Shown: positions 15,873-22,776 of the stretch, in pieces
Layout of the letters: every line of letters starts with the position of its first letter
Position numbering within the stretch: position 1 is the stretch's first letter
NCBI GenBank assembly: GCA_902477055.1
Contig: CABSFY010000007.1
Coordinates: 1-37,676, forward strand
Length of the DNA stretch: 37,676 nt
Source: an uncultured Eubacteriales bacterium
GTDB lineage: Bacteria > Bacillota > Clostridia > Oscillospirales > Oscillospiraceae
Direction of reading: 5' to 3'
Program-made: the position numbers and the translations under genes
The notes under the pieces: model-generated
The model's input: the letters and a program-made list of their open reading frames with translations, nothing else
The model's database searches: none
What the model was told of the DNA's origin: nothing

Positions 15873-18014
15873 ATGGGAAAATTTGAAAAAGCCAACCGTC
15901 CGCAGGCGCAGGAGGCCGCAAGGCGCGCCGAGCAGGAGAAGAAAGCGCGGCAGGCCCAGCGCCGGACCGCCGAACGGCCCGCAAAAAGGACCGCTGACGA
16001 AGCCACCCGCCGCCGTGCCGCATCGGCGCAGAGGCCTGCGGCCGAGCTCCCGCGCGTGCCGAATTCCGCCGAGCATCCCACCCGCGCCCAGAGCGCCGCG
16101 CGGAAAAAGCAGAAGAAAAACCGCCGCCTGCCCATCATCATCGGCGTTCTCTGCGCCGCCGTGGTGCTGGTCGGCTGCGTGACCGCCTTCCTCTGGCTGC
16201 GCGGCGACGACGGCAAGATCGCTAAGAACGTCTTTGTTGCCGGGGTCGATCTGAGCGGCATGACGAAGGAAGAAGCCGCCGAAGCACTGAAAAACGTCAC
16301 GTTCAATGACAATATGAACGTCCGGCTCTACACTCGCGGCGAAACGTTCGTCACTTACACGACAACTTACGACGCAAGCAAAGAAGTCAGTGTCGATATC
16401 TACGGCAAGCCGCTGGAGAATGTCCAGCAGGCCGTCGCCATTCCGAAGGACGAAAAGACCGAACAGACCGACCCGGACGCGCCGCTCGACGAGAACGGCA
16501 AGCCCTGCAAGCTCGACCGGAAGCTGACCCTGCTGGCGCAGGATGTCGGCGCAACGCTGGATGTGGACGGCGCGGTCGAGGCCGCCTATCAGCAGGGCCG
16601 CTCCCTGACCGGCAAGAAGGACAACGAGGAGCGCGTGGACGTTGACGTTTCCAAGTATTTGACCGTCAACGGAACCTATATCCGTGAGGTTCTGACGAGT
16701 TATCTCGAGGATACCGTCACCGAAGGCTCCAAGACCACCATCGAGGACGGCACGACTACCGTCAACGACGCCGACGGCAACCCGAAGCAGGTCGATTGCA
16801 TCAAGATCACCCTCGGCACGCTCAAGCGCGACATCGATATCGACGCGCTGTATGACGAGATCGTCGCGGCATACGTCAGCGGTAACTTTGATCTGCAATA
16901 CCTCTATCAGGAGGAGCTGCCCGAACCCGTCGATCTTGATAAGCTCTACAAGGACTATAAATGCACCGCGCCCGTCAACGCGAAGTGCGACGAGGACACG
17001 TTTGAAGTTACCGACGGCAAGGCCGGCTACGGCTTCCGCATGGCGGATGCTGTCGCGGCCTTTGAGGGCGCAAAGCCCGGCACGATCGTCACGCTCACGC
17101 TGACGGACCTGGAGCCGCAGTTTACCCGAGAAACGCTGGAAAAGCAGCTCTTCTGCGACACGCTGTCCTCCTTCGACAGCCCCCACGTCTGGAACCCCAC
17201 GCGTACCCACAATCTGGAGCTGGCCGCCGAGGCGATTGACGGCTTCATCCTCAAACCCGGCGCGACGTTCTCGTTCAACGAGGTCGTCGGCGAGCGTACC
17301 GCCGAAAAGGGCTACGGCGAGGCCGGTGTCTACGTCGGCGGCAAGACCGAAAATCAGCTCGGCGGCGGCGTGTGCCAGGTTGCCTCGACCCTGTTCTACT
17401 GCACCATCAAGGCAAACCTTGAGGTCGTCGAGCGCGCCGAGCATCAGTTCACCCCGTCCTATATTCCCTGGGGCATGGATGCCACCGTCTACTGGGGCTA
17501 TCTGGACTATAAATTCCGCAACAACACCGCCTTCCCCATCCGCATTGACGCGTCCGTTTCCGACGGCTACGTTCACGTCCGCTTCGTCGGCACGGAAACG
17601 AAGGAATACACCGTCGAGCTGGACTATGAGGTCACCGACTACTTCAGCGCGCAGGAGAAGGTCATCGACATCTCCCCGGATATGCCAAATTACTATAAGT
17701 ACAGCGGCTACAGCGAGGGCGACGTGATCCAGACCGCCTACGACGGCGCGAACGTCACGACCTATATGTATAAGTACGACAAGAGCGGCAAGCTGATCTC
17801 CACCGAAATCGTCTGCTACTCCAAGTACGACCGCCGCGACCGCGAGATTGCGCACCTGGTCAAGGAGGAGCCGACCACCGAGCCGACGACCGAACCGACC
17901 ACCGAGCCGCCCACGACGCAGCCGCCTACGGAGGCACCGACGACGGAACCGACCACCGAGGCCACCACAGAGCCGCCCCCCGAGACTGCGCCGGAGGAAT
18001 CCGGATCCGAATAA
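15873..18014 (+). CDS. VanW-family membrane protein with peptidoglycan-binding-like domain
   Basis: The protein has 713 residues. A Lys/Arg/Ala/Glu-rich cytoplasmic tail (residues 1-82) is followed by one membrane helix (about 85-110). Next come PG_binding_4-like segments (KNVFVAGVDLSGMTKEEAAE near 115 and a second near 360). A VanW domain follows (about 440-565, with GATFSFNEVVGERTAEKGYG and GGGVCQVASTLFY). The C-terminal low-complexity tail is rich in TEPTTEP. VanW is found in some vancomycin-resistance clusters, but its role is not established and most family members are ordinary cell-surface proteins; no resistance should be inferred. The ATG 15873 is chosen from three in-frame ATGs (15852, 15867, 15873) for its spacing from AGGAG at 15861-15865. 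It is monocistronic with its own promoter. Confidence 0.88.
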   Translation: MGKFEKANRPQAQEAARRAEQEKKARQAQRRTAERPAKRTADEATRRRAASAQRPAAELPRVPNSAEHPTRAQSAARKKQKKNRRLPIIIGVLCAAVVLVGCVTAFLWLRGDDGKIAKNVFVAGVDLSGMTKEEAAEALKNVTFNDNMNVRLYTRGETFVTYTTTYDASKEVSVDIYGKPLENVQQAVAIPKDEKTEQTDPDAPLDENGKPCKLDRKLTLLAQDVGATLDVDGAVEAAYQQGRSLTGKKDNEERVDVDVSKYLTVNGTYIREVLTSYLEDTVTEGSKTTIEDGTTTVNDADGNPKQVDCIKITLGTLKRDIDIDALYDEIVAAYVSGNFDLQYLYQEELPEPVDLDKLYKDYKCTAPVNAKCDEDTFEVTDGKAGYGFRMADAVAAFEGAKPGTIVTLTLTDLEPQFTRETLEKQLFCDTLSSFDSPHVWNPTRTHNLELAAEAIDGFILKPGATFSFNEVVGERTAEKGYGEAGVYVGGKTENQLGGGVCQVASTLFYCTIKANLEVVERAEHQFTPSYIPWGMDATVYWGYLDYKFRNNTAFPIRIDASVSDGYVHVRFVGTETKEYTVELDYEVTDYFSAQEKVIDISPDMPNYYKYSGYSEGDVIQTAYDGANVTTYMYKYDKSGKLISTEIVCYSKYDRRDREIAHLVKEEPTTEPTTEPTTEPPTTQPPTEAPTTEPTTEATTEPPPETAPEESGSE

Positions 18015-18055
18015 GACCCCGGGGAAGAAAAAATTGCAGGATTGAAATTTAGGGC

Positions 18056-18084
18056 TTGACAAATGCCGATCCAGTGAGTATAAT
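18056..18084 (+). promoter_or_regulatory. Consensus promoter for tRNA-Val
   Basis: TTGACA (18056-18061), a 17-base spacer and TATAAT (18079-18084), with the tRNA 5' end 11 bases downstream. It is a perfect consensus, as expected for a stable RNA gene. Confidence 0.9.
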
Positions 18085-18095
18085 AATCGCGCTAC

Positions 18096-18172
18096 GGACG
18101 ATTAGCTCAGCTGGCTAGAGCATCCGCTTGACGTGCGGAAGGTCATAGGTTCGAGTCCTATATCGTCCACCA
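18096..18172 (+). tRNA. tRNA-Val (anticodon GAC)
   Basis: The gene is 77 bases long. The acceptor stem GGACGAT pairs with ATCGTCC (18162-18168), followed by A and an encoded CCA (18170-18172). The D-arm contains TAGCTCAGCTGGCTAGAGCA. The anticodon stem CCGC/GCGG encloses TTGACGT with anticodon GAC at 18130-18132. The T-arm contains GGTTCGAGTCC. All cloverleaf arms pair. It decodes valine codons GUC and GUU. It sits at the left edge of an accessory region, a common insertion position. Confidence 0.96.
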
Positions 18173-18213
18173 AAAGTCCACCGTAATTTTGATAGAATTA
18201 CGGTGGACTTTTT
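18173..18213 (+). terminator. Intrinsic terminator of tRNA-Val
   Basis: AAAGTCCACCGTAATT pairs with AATTACGGTGGACTTT, and the T-tract ends at 18213. The loop side contains CCGTAATTTTGATAGAA (18181-18197), which recurs inverted at 22025-22041. Confidence 0.92.
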
Positions 18214-18267
18214 CTGTGCCCGAAAACCGCTTGGAATCAGGCTTTTCGGCTGTTTCAGCACATGAGG

Positions 18268-18303
18268 AAACCCCGCTGCAGAGCAATTCTGCGGCGGGGT
18301 TTT
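18268..18303. terminator. Bidirectional intrinsic terminator
   Basis: AAACCCCGCTGCAGA pairs with TCTGCGGCGGGGTTTT (one wobble) around a five-base loop. No gene lies between this and the tRNA terminator. It could serve transcription entering from the right. Confidence 0.7.
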
Positions 18304-18340
18304 GTGCATTTCATGGGGATTGCGGCGCTCTGTTCCGCTG

Positions 18341-18390
18341 TAATCGTTAAACTACCGAGTAATCGTTGAACTGCTGAGGGTAATCGTTAA
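18341..18390. repeat. Periodic terminal-type repeats, left edge of island (IS21-like end relic)
   Basis: TAATCGTTAA (18341-18350), TAATCGTTGAA (18360-18370) and TAATCGTTAA (18381-18390) repeat every 19-21 bases. Multiple short repeats at such spacing are typical of IS21-family ends. No istA/istB gene is present, so this would be a relic. Confidence 0.5.
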
Positions 18391-18433
18391 AACGCCCATC
18401 TGCTTATCTTTTCAATATTTCATGTAAGAGTTT

Positions 18434-18547
18434 TTACGCCTTGCAGAAAACAGCCCTCACTCCTACTGCTCCAACAGCAGCAATCATATGTGCCTTATCA
18501 GCTTCTGTTAGCGATTGGCCTGCCACAGATACCCGTGGCTTACCTGG
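18434..18547 (-). other. Short unassigned open tail, possible gene remnant
   Basis: On the minus strand an open frame reads KPRVSVAGQSLTEADKAHMI and continues to FCKA-stop at 18434-18436. It has no start of its own and begins just beyond the lipoprotein stop in another frame. It has protein-like composition, but I do not recognise the family. It may be the truncated end of a gene lost from the island. Confidence 0.2.
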
Positions 18548-19088
18548 ATTTTATTTGAAGCTCTATAACCGTCTGATCTTTGTCCAACAATGCTGCAAGT
18601 TCATCGGCAGACAGGTCGTTGATATGTCCCAACTTGGTATAGCTCCACGAATTCGAGCCGAAAAACACCACAAGCTGATTCCCGGAATACAGAACGATAT
18701 CTCCCGGCTGCGTAGTCATCTGCGCATCGCTGCGGGAAAAGCTCTGCGGCAGACTGCCTACCTGCTCAAAGCCGCCATAGGCGGAAGTGTTCACGGTAAT
18801 GGTATTCTGTGCAAGGGCATATAGCTCAGTAACAGCAGCGTTATTCTCCCACTGAACATCCACAGCGGTGCCGTCAATGGTCAAAAGCAGCATCGGCTCG
18901 GTTGTATCGATTTCAGGCATGGTCGTTTCCGCTGTCGTCATTTCGGTAGATTTCTCGCTTTCTGTTGCCTGCGGCGTGTCTTCTATCGCGGAAGTCGGCG
19001 GCTCAGTCGGCGGGTCGGGTCGACCGGCGCAGCCGCTCAAGCAGAGCACAACCGCCAGCAGCAGAACGAGCGGAATATGTCGCTTCAT
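18540..19088 (-). CDS. Cyclophilin-like fold lipoprotein
   Basis: The protein has 182 residues. A lipoprotein signal ends at a lipobox (CLSGC, Cys20), followed by a Thr/Glu/Pro linker to about residue 65 and a cyclophilin-like domain (LLLTIDGTAVDVQWENN, then SLPQSFSRSD, PGDIVLYSGNQLVVFFG). This small domain family (cyclophilin-like, PF18050 type) has the fold but not established isomerase activity. The protein should be anchored on the outer face of the membrane. Its start overlaps the hydrolase stop by four bases, so it is the last gene of the MerR-controlled operon; GAGGA lies about nine bases upstream of the ATG. Confidence 0.82.
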   Translation of the reverse strand: MKRHIPLVLLLAVVLCLSGCAGRPDPPTEPPTSAIEDTPQATESEKSTEMTTAETTMPEIDTTEPMLLLTIDGTAVDVQWENNAAVTELYALAQNTITVNTSAYGGFEQVGSLPQSFSRSDAQMTTQPGDIVLYSGNQLVVFFGSNSWSYTKLGHINDLSADELAALLDKDQTVIELQIKSR

Positions 19089-20056
19089 TTCAGATATTCC
19101 TCAAAGAACGCTTTCAGCTTTTCAAACGGAATTACATCCATCTGATCGTAAAGGTCGGTGTGGCTTGCGCCGGGGATAATGAGCAATTCCTTATTATCCC
19201 CGGTCAGCTTGCTGTAAGCCGTCTCGCTGAAATAGCGGGAGTGCGCCTTTTCTCCGTGTACCAGCAGCACGGCGGAGCGGATCTCGCTGCTGTACTGCAA
19301 AATCGGCATATTCAGGAACGACAGCGAGGACGTCACATTCCAACCGCCGTTGGAGTTCAGGCTGCGGGGATGGTAGCCTCGGGGCGTCTTATAGTAGTCG
19401 TAATAGTCCTTCACAAACTGCGGTGCGTCCTCCGGCAGCGGATCGACCACGCCGCCTGCCAGCGCATAGCTGCCGTTTTTGTAATCCTCGGTGCGTTGCG
19501 TGTTCAGCGCTTTTCGCTTTTCAAAGCGTGCCTGCTCAGAATCCTCGCTGTCAAAGTAACCGTTGGCATTCACGCGGGTCATGTCGTACATAGTCATAGC
19601 AGCGGTCGCTTTAATACGGGTGTCAACGGCTGCGGCGTTGAGCGCCATGCCGCCCCAGCCGCAGATACCGATGATACCGATGCGCTCCGGGTCAACGTTC
19701 TCCTGCACGGAGAGGAAATCCACCGCTGCGCAGAAATCCTCGGTGTTGATGTCCGGCGATGCCACATAGCGAGGCTCCCCGCCGCTCTCGCCGGTGTAGG
19801 ACGGGTCAAAGGCAATCGTCAAGAAGCCAAGCTCCGCCATTTTCTGCGCGTACAGGCCGGAGGACTGCTCCTTTACCGCACCGAACGGACCGCTGACGGC
19901 AATGGCAGGAAGCTTACCCTCCGCACCCTTTGGTGTATACATATCCGCCGCTAATGTGATGCCGTAGCGGTTGTGAAAAGTTACTTTCTTGTGATCCACC
20001 TTGTCGCTTTTCGGGAACACCTTATCCCATTCCTGTGTTAAATTCAGTTTTTCCAT
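19085..20056 (-). CDS. Alpha/beta hydrolase with Cys in the nucleophile elbow
   Basis: The protein has 323 residues with an alpha/beta-hydrolase fold. The nucleophile elbow reads GICGWGG, placing Cys132 where Ser usually stands, as in dienelactone-hydrolase relatives and the YcjY-like group. The catalytic His is probably in PGASHTDLY near the C-terminus, and an Asp lies in VVDPLPEDAP or nearby. No signal peptide is present, so it is cytoplasmic. The ribosome site AAGGAGGTC lies inside the last codons of the CMD-cupin gene, two bases upstream. The substrate is unknown. Neighbours suggest detoxification or conversion of small electrophilic or aromatic compounds. Confidence 0.85.
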   Translation of the reverse strand: MEKLNLTQEWDKVFPKSDKVDHKKVTFHNRYGITLAADMYTPKGAEGKLPAIAVSGPFGAVKEQSSGLYAQKMAELGFLTIAFDPSYTGESGGEPRYVASPDINTEDFCAAVDFLSVQENVDPERIGIIGICGWGGMALNAAAVDTRIKATAAMTMYDMTRVNANGYFDSEDSEQARFEKRKALNTQRTEDYKNGSYALAGGVVDPLPEDAPQFVKDYYDYYKTPRGYHPRSLNSNGGWNVTSSLSFLNMPILQYSSEIRSAVLLVHGEKAHSRYFSETAYSKLTGDNKELLIIPGASHTDLYDQMDVIPFEKLKAFFEEYLK

Positions 20057-20058
20057 AT

Positions 20059-20823
20059 TCAGACCTCCTTGCCTGTTGCCTTAAAATATGCTGTGTTGTC
20101 CACGGCTTCCAGCCACTCGTTGGAGGTTTCCTCACCCGGAACCTCTGCCGCCAGATGAGAGAACCAGCTATCCGGCGCGGCACCGTGCCAGTGCTTGACT
20201 CCCACAGGGATATTTACCACATCGCCGGGGCGCAGTTCCTGTGCCGGTTTGCCCCATTCCTGATAGTAACCATGCCCGGCCACGCAGACGAGGATTTGTC
20301 CGCCGCCGCTTTTGGCGTGATGAATGTGCCAGTTGTTACGGCAACCGGGTTCAAAGGTCACATTGTAAATGCCAACCTGCTGCGTAGAAAGAGGTGCGAG
20401 ATAGCTTTGCCCGATAAAATATTTCGCAAAGGCGTCATTGGGTGCGCCGATGGGAAAGACCATTTCATTCTGATGCTTGGCTTTTGCGTCGGCGGCATCG
20501 TCCTCCGCCCATACCTCCTTGGCCATACGGAAGGCCGCCCACGCCTTGGGCCAACCCGCATAAAATGCCGCGTGGGTCAGGATCTCCGCAATTTCCGTTT
20601 TCGTCACGCCGTTATTCTTTGCAGTTGTCAGATGGTATTGAAAAGACGAATCCGTCAGCCCCTGCGCCATCAGCGCCACCACTGTTACAATGCTGCGGTC
20701 CCGCAGGGAAAGCTTGTCTTCCCGGCTCCACACCTGCCCGAACAGCACATCATCATTCAATTCCGCAAATTTGGGCGCAAATTCCCCAAGCGCATTTCTG
20801 CCTGCCGTTTGTTTGACTGCCAT
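20059..20823 (-). CDS. Carboxymuconolactone decarboxylase-like / cupin fusion protein
   Basis: The protein has 254 residues. Residues 1-105 resemble the carboxymuconolactone decarboxylase (CMD) family (VWSREDKLSLRDRSIVTVVA, then EIAEILTHAAFYAGWPKAW); no CxxC redox pair of the AhpD type is present. Residues 140-235 are a cupin (NNWHIHHAKSGGGQILVCVA, GDVVNIPVGVKHWHGA) with His residues able to bind a metal. CMD-cupin fusions occur in gut Firmicutes; function is unproven. The gene lies between the flavodoxin (three-base gap) and the hydrolase (two-base gap), so co-expression is expected. The ribosome site GCAAGGAGGT is formed by the last codons of the flavodoxin gene. Confidence 0.85.
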   Translation of the reverse strand: MAVKQTAGRNALGEFAPKFAELNDDVLFGQVWSREDKLSLRDRSIVTVVALMAQGLTDSSFQYHLTTAKNNGVTKTEIAEILTHAAFYAGWPKAWAAFRMAKEVWAEDDAADAKAKHQNEMVFPIGAPNDAFAKYFIGQSYLAPLSTQQVGIYNVTFEPGCRNNWHIHHAKSGGGQILVCVAGHGYYQEWGKPAQELRPGDVVNIPVGVKHWHGAAPDSWFSHLAAEVPGEETSNEWLEAVDNTAYFKATGKEV

Positions 20824-20826
20824 GGC

Positions 20827-21369
20827 TCACACCTCCTTGCCCATCTGATAGGCTTGCTCCAGCGCGGCATGACCTGCGATCTCTCCCACGCCGTTCACGC
20901 CGCCCGCAAACACTGTGCCAACCAGCGCACAGCGCGGGAAGCAGTCCACCCAGCCCTGCACGGCCTTCTCTGTGCCCGCAAAGGTCTCCGGCCCATCCTC
21001 TGCCGCTGTCGCCAGCAAGTAGGCTTTCGTAAAGGCGTAGTCCGTATCAAACAGCGGATTGGCACGGTCGAGCATCGTCTTGAGCTGGCCGCTGACACAG
21101 TAATAGTAGACGGGCGTTGCGAACACCAGCACATCCGCGTCGTGCATTTTTGCGGCAATCTCCACGGCATCGTCTTGGATGACGCAGTGCCCAAGATTCA
21201 GACAGGCGAAGCAGCCTTTGCAGAAGCCATGTTGCTTTTCACGCAGATACACGGTCTCTACCCGGTTACCTACCTCCTTGGCTCCCTTTGCAAAGGCTGC
21301 CGCCAAGGTTTCCGAATTTCCGCCCTTGCGGGGGCTTGAAGAAAGAATCAATACTTTTTTACTCATCAT
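20827..21369 (-). CDS. Flavodoxin-family NAD(P)H-dependent FMN oxidoreductase
   Basis: The protein has 180 residues. The FMN phosphate loop is visible at the N-terminus (LILSSSPRKGGNSETLA). A Cys cluster FCKGCFACLNLGHC follows near residues 48-61, as in iron-sulfur-flavoprotein-like members. PVYYYCVSGQLKTMLDR near 85-100 is the second flavin loop. ATG 21369 is chosen (MMSKK) with AAGGAG six bases upstream; the frame is open further upstream but runs through the promoter. It is the first gene of the leftward operon and likely reduces quinones, nitro compounds or other electron acceptors. Regulation by the divergent MerR protein is expected. Confidence 0.88.
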   Translation of the reverse strand: MMSKKVLILSSSPRKGGNSETLAAAFAKGAKEVGNRVETVYLREKQHGFCKGCFACLNLGHCVIQDDAVEIAAKMHDADVLVFATPVYYYCVSGQLKTMLDRANPLFDTDYAFTKAYLLATAAEDGPETFAGTEKAVQGWVDCFPRCALVGTVFAGGVNGVGEIAGHAALEQAYQMGKEV

Positions 21370-21409
21370 AAAACACTCCTTGCGCTCCGGTTTCTTTTGT
21401 GTTATGATC

Positions 21410-21440
21410 ATGATAACACCTAAACCTAACTTCAGGTCAA
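21410..21440 (-). promoter_or_regulatory. MerR-type promoter with 19-base spacer
   Basis: On the minus strand, -35 TTGACC (21435-21440) and -10 TATCAT (21410-21415) are separated by 19 bases. This over-long spacer is characteristic of MerR-activated promoters. An ACCT / AGGT dyad (21418-21437) lies between them. A second dyad GTGTTAT / ATAACAC is at 21399-21419. The promoter drives the flavodoxin operon. Confidence 0.7.
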
Positions 21441-21472
21441 GATATTTTTTGAAAATTTTCGGAGGAATTTTT

Positions 21473-21913
21473 ATGTATTCGATCGGACAGGTGGCGGAGA
21501 TGTTCGGAATGCCCATCTCCACGCTGCGCTATTATGACAAGCAGGGACTTTTCCCGAACATGGAACGGGTGTCCGGCATCCGCAAATTTGGTGACACAGA
21601 GATTGAAGCACTCCGGGTCATTGAATGTCTGAAAAAGGCTGGCATGGAGATCAAGGACATCCGGCAATTCATGGATTGGTGTGTAGAAGGGCCGTCCACC
21701 TATCCGCAGCGCAAGGAATTGTTTGAAACGCAGAAGGCGCATATGGAGGAGGAGATCGCACGGATGAACCGCACGCTGGATATGCTGAAATTCAAATGCT
21801 GGTACTATGAACAGGCGATCCGGGACGGAAATGAGGAAAAACTCGCCGCCATGATTCCCAACGAGCTGCCGGAGGACATCCGTGCTATCTACGACAGCTC
21901 CCATAAAGAATAA
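21473..21913 (+). CDS. MerR-family transcriptional regulator
   Basis: The protein has 146 residues. The N-terminal MerR winged-helix domain reads YSIGQVAEMFGMPISTLRYY, then DKQGLFP. A dimerisation coiled coil follows (about residues 85-115), and the C-terminus is short, as in AdhR/YfmP-like members. Cysteines occur at WC in MDWCVEGP and KCW in FKCWYY; one could sense electrophiles, but this is inference. GGAGG at 21461-21465 precedes the ATG. It is divergent from the flavodoxin operon over a 103-base region containing the 19-base-spacer promoter and dyads, and probably controls both sides. Confidence 0.92.
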   Translation: MYSIGQVAEMFGMPISTLRYYDKQGLFPNMERVSGIRKFGDTEIEALRVIECLKKAGMEIKDIRQFMDWCVEGPSTYPQRKELFETQKAHMEEEIARMNRTLDMLKFKCWYYEQAIRDGNEEKLAAMIPNELPEDIRAIYDSSHKE

Positions 21914-21961
21914 CACGCTCCTGTTACTGCATAGAAGCCGGAATGCAACACAAGAAGATAT

Positions 21962-22012
21962 TGCACCCCCTCAAATCGAGAACTGCACCCCCCTCTAAAC
22001 CGTAGTTGCACC
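21962..22012. repeat. Periodic terminal-type repeats, right edge of island
   Basis: TGCACC recurs at 21962, 21984 and 22007 (22-23 base period) in the contexts TTGCACCCCC, ACTGCACCCCCC and GTTGCACCTCC. The pattern mirrors the periodic repeats at the left edge (18341-18390) but with a different unit, suggesting the end of another IS21-type element. No transposase gene is present. Confidence 0.45.
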
Positions 22013-22024
22013 TCCTTAACGGGT

Positions 22025-22041
22025 TTCTATCAAAATTACGG
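22025..22041 (-). repeat. 17-bp inverted copy of part of the tRNA-Val terminator
   Basis: TTCTATCAAAATTACGG is the exact reverse complement of 18181-18197. The two copies bracket the island. Confidence 0.7.
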
Positions 22042-22057
22042 TTCTCCACCATGCAAG

Positions 22058-22090
22058 AAACCCTGTAACCGCAATGGTTACAGGGTTTTT
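22058..22090 (+). terminator. Intrinsic terminator after merR
   Basis: AAACCCTGTAACC pairs with GGTTACAGGGTTT (22076-22088) around GCAAT, with T to 22090. It lies 145 bases after the merR-like stop. The 22091-22188 stretch holds no recognisable gene. Confidence 0.8.
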
Positions 22091-22188
22091 GCTATTTTAA
22101 CAAATTGTTCAAGCTGTTCTCTAAAAATATCCCGAGACGGGCTGGATTGTGCGTATTAGATGACGGGCTTTATGAAGTACCCCACAGA

Positions 22189-22222
22189 AAAGGCCCTCAC
22201 CGTTGCTGCGGTGAGGGCCTTT
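22189..22222. terminator. Bidirectional terminator of the leftward sugar-acid operon
   Basis: AAAGGCCCTCACC pairs with GGTGAGGGCCTTT around an eight-base loop, seven bases beyond the nitroreductase stop. It has a T-run on the minus strand. Confidence 0.88.
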
Positions 22223-22228
22223 CGCCTT

Positions 22229-22765
22229 TTATATTTTGCCGGCATCGTATTTTTCAAAGCCAACGCGGGTTGCATCGTAGAGGTCACGGGGGGAGCTTGC
22301 GGGGGATTGGGGATAGCCGAAGGCGAGAACGGAGTGGGGGACGAGGGTCGGGGGGAGGGCGAACAGGGAGGCTTGGGCCTGGACGCGGGCGGCGTTCGGC
22401 CATGTGCCGAGCCAGACGCTGCCGATGCCGAGCGCGTTGGCGGCTAGGACCATGTTCTGCCCCGCAATCGCACCGTCGATTACCCAGTACTCCGGGCAGC
22501 GGTCGTGAGCGCGGGCCAAATCGCCGCAAATCAGGACGGCAAAATCCGCCGAATGCAGCGGTGCGGCGGGCTTGCCGTTTGCGTCGGCCATTTTATGCAG
22601 CGTTTCGCGGTCACGGACGACGATAAAATACCAGTCGCGGGAATTGACGCACGACGGCCCGCTCATTGCTGCCCGCAGAATCGTGCGGACCGCCTCGTCC
22701 GGGACGCGCTCGCCGGTATACTGCCGGACGCTGACGCGGGAAAAAATGTTCTCCAGTGCATCCAT
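22229..22765 (-). CDS. Nitroreductase-family FMN protein
   Basis: The protein has 178 residues. The typical N-terminus MDALENIFSRVSVRQYTGER is followed by ILRAAMSGPSCVNSRDWYFI (FMN-binding segment) and AIAGQNMVLAANALGIGSVW. Family members reduce nitroaromatics, quinones or flavins with NAD(P)H. Start at 22765 with GAGGAAG six bases upstream; the longer open frame upstream lies in the dehydrogenase gene. It is the last gene of the leftward operon, 11 bases after the dehydrogenase. Its role in a sugar-acid pathway is unclear; it may simply be co-transcribed. Confidence 0.88.
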   Translation of the reverse strand: MDALENIFSRVSVRQYTGERVPDEAVRTILRAAMSGPSCVNSRDWYFIVVRDRETLHKMADANGKPAAPLHSADFAVLICGDLARAHDRCPEYWVIDGAIAGQNMVLAANALGIGSVWLGTWPNAARVQAQASLFALPPTLVPHSVLAFGYPQSPASSPRDLYDATRVGFEKYDAGKI

Positions 22766-22776
22766 GCGGCGCTTCC

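Noticed and set aside
15873..18014. Vancomycin resistance based on the VanW domain
   Set aside because: VanW alone is widespread and not a resistance determinant; no vanH/A/X/Y-type genes are nearby.
15777..18062. Minus-strand open frame of about 760 codons opposite the VanW gene
   Set aside because: Low-complexity shadow of the plus-strand protein (the Gly/Arg tail mirrors TEPTTEP codons), with no start signal.
20035..21339. Plus-strand open frame of about 430 codons opposite the flavodoxin and CMD-cupin genes
   Set aside because: The minus-strand genes have strong motifs, spacing and ribosome sites; this frame has none.
22043..22051. TCTCCACCA resembling a tRNA 3' end
   Set aside because: No T-arm, anticodon arm or acceptor partner upstream; it is not a tRNA.
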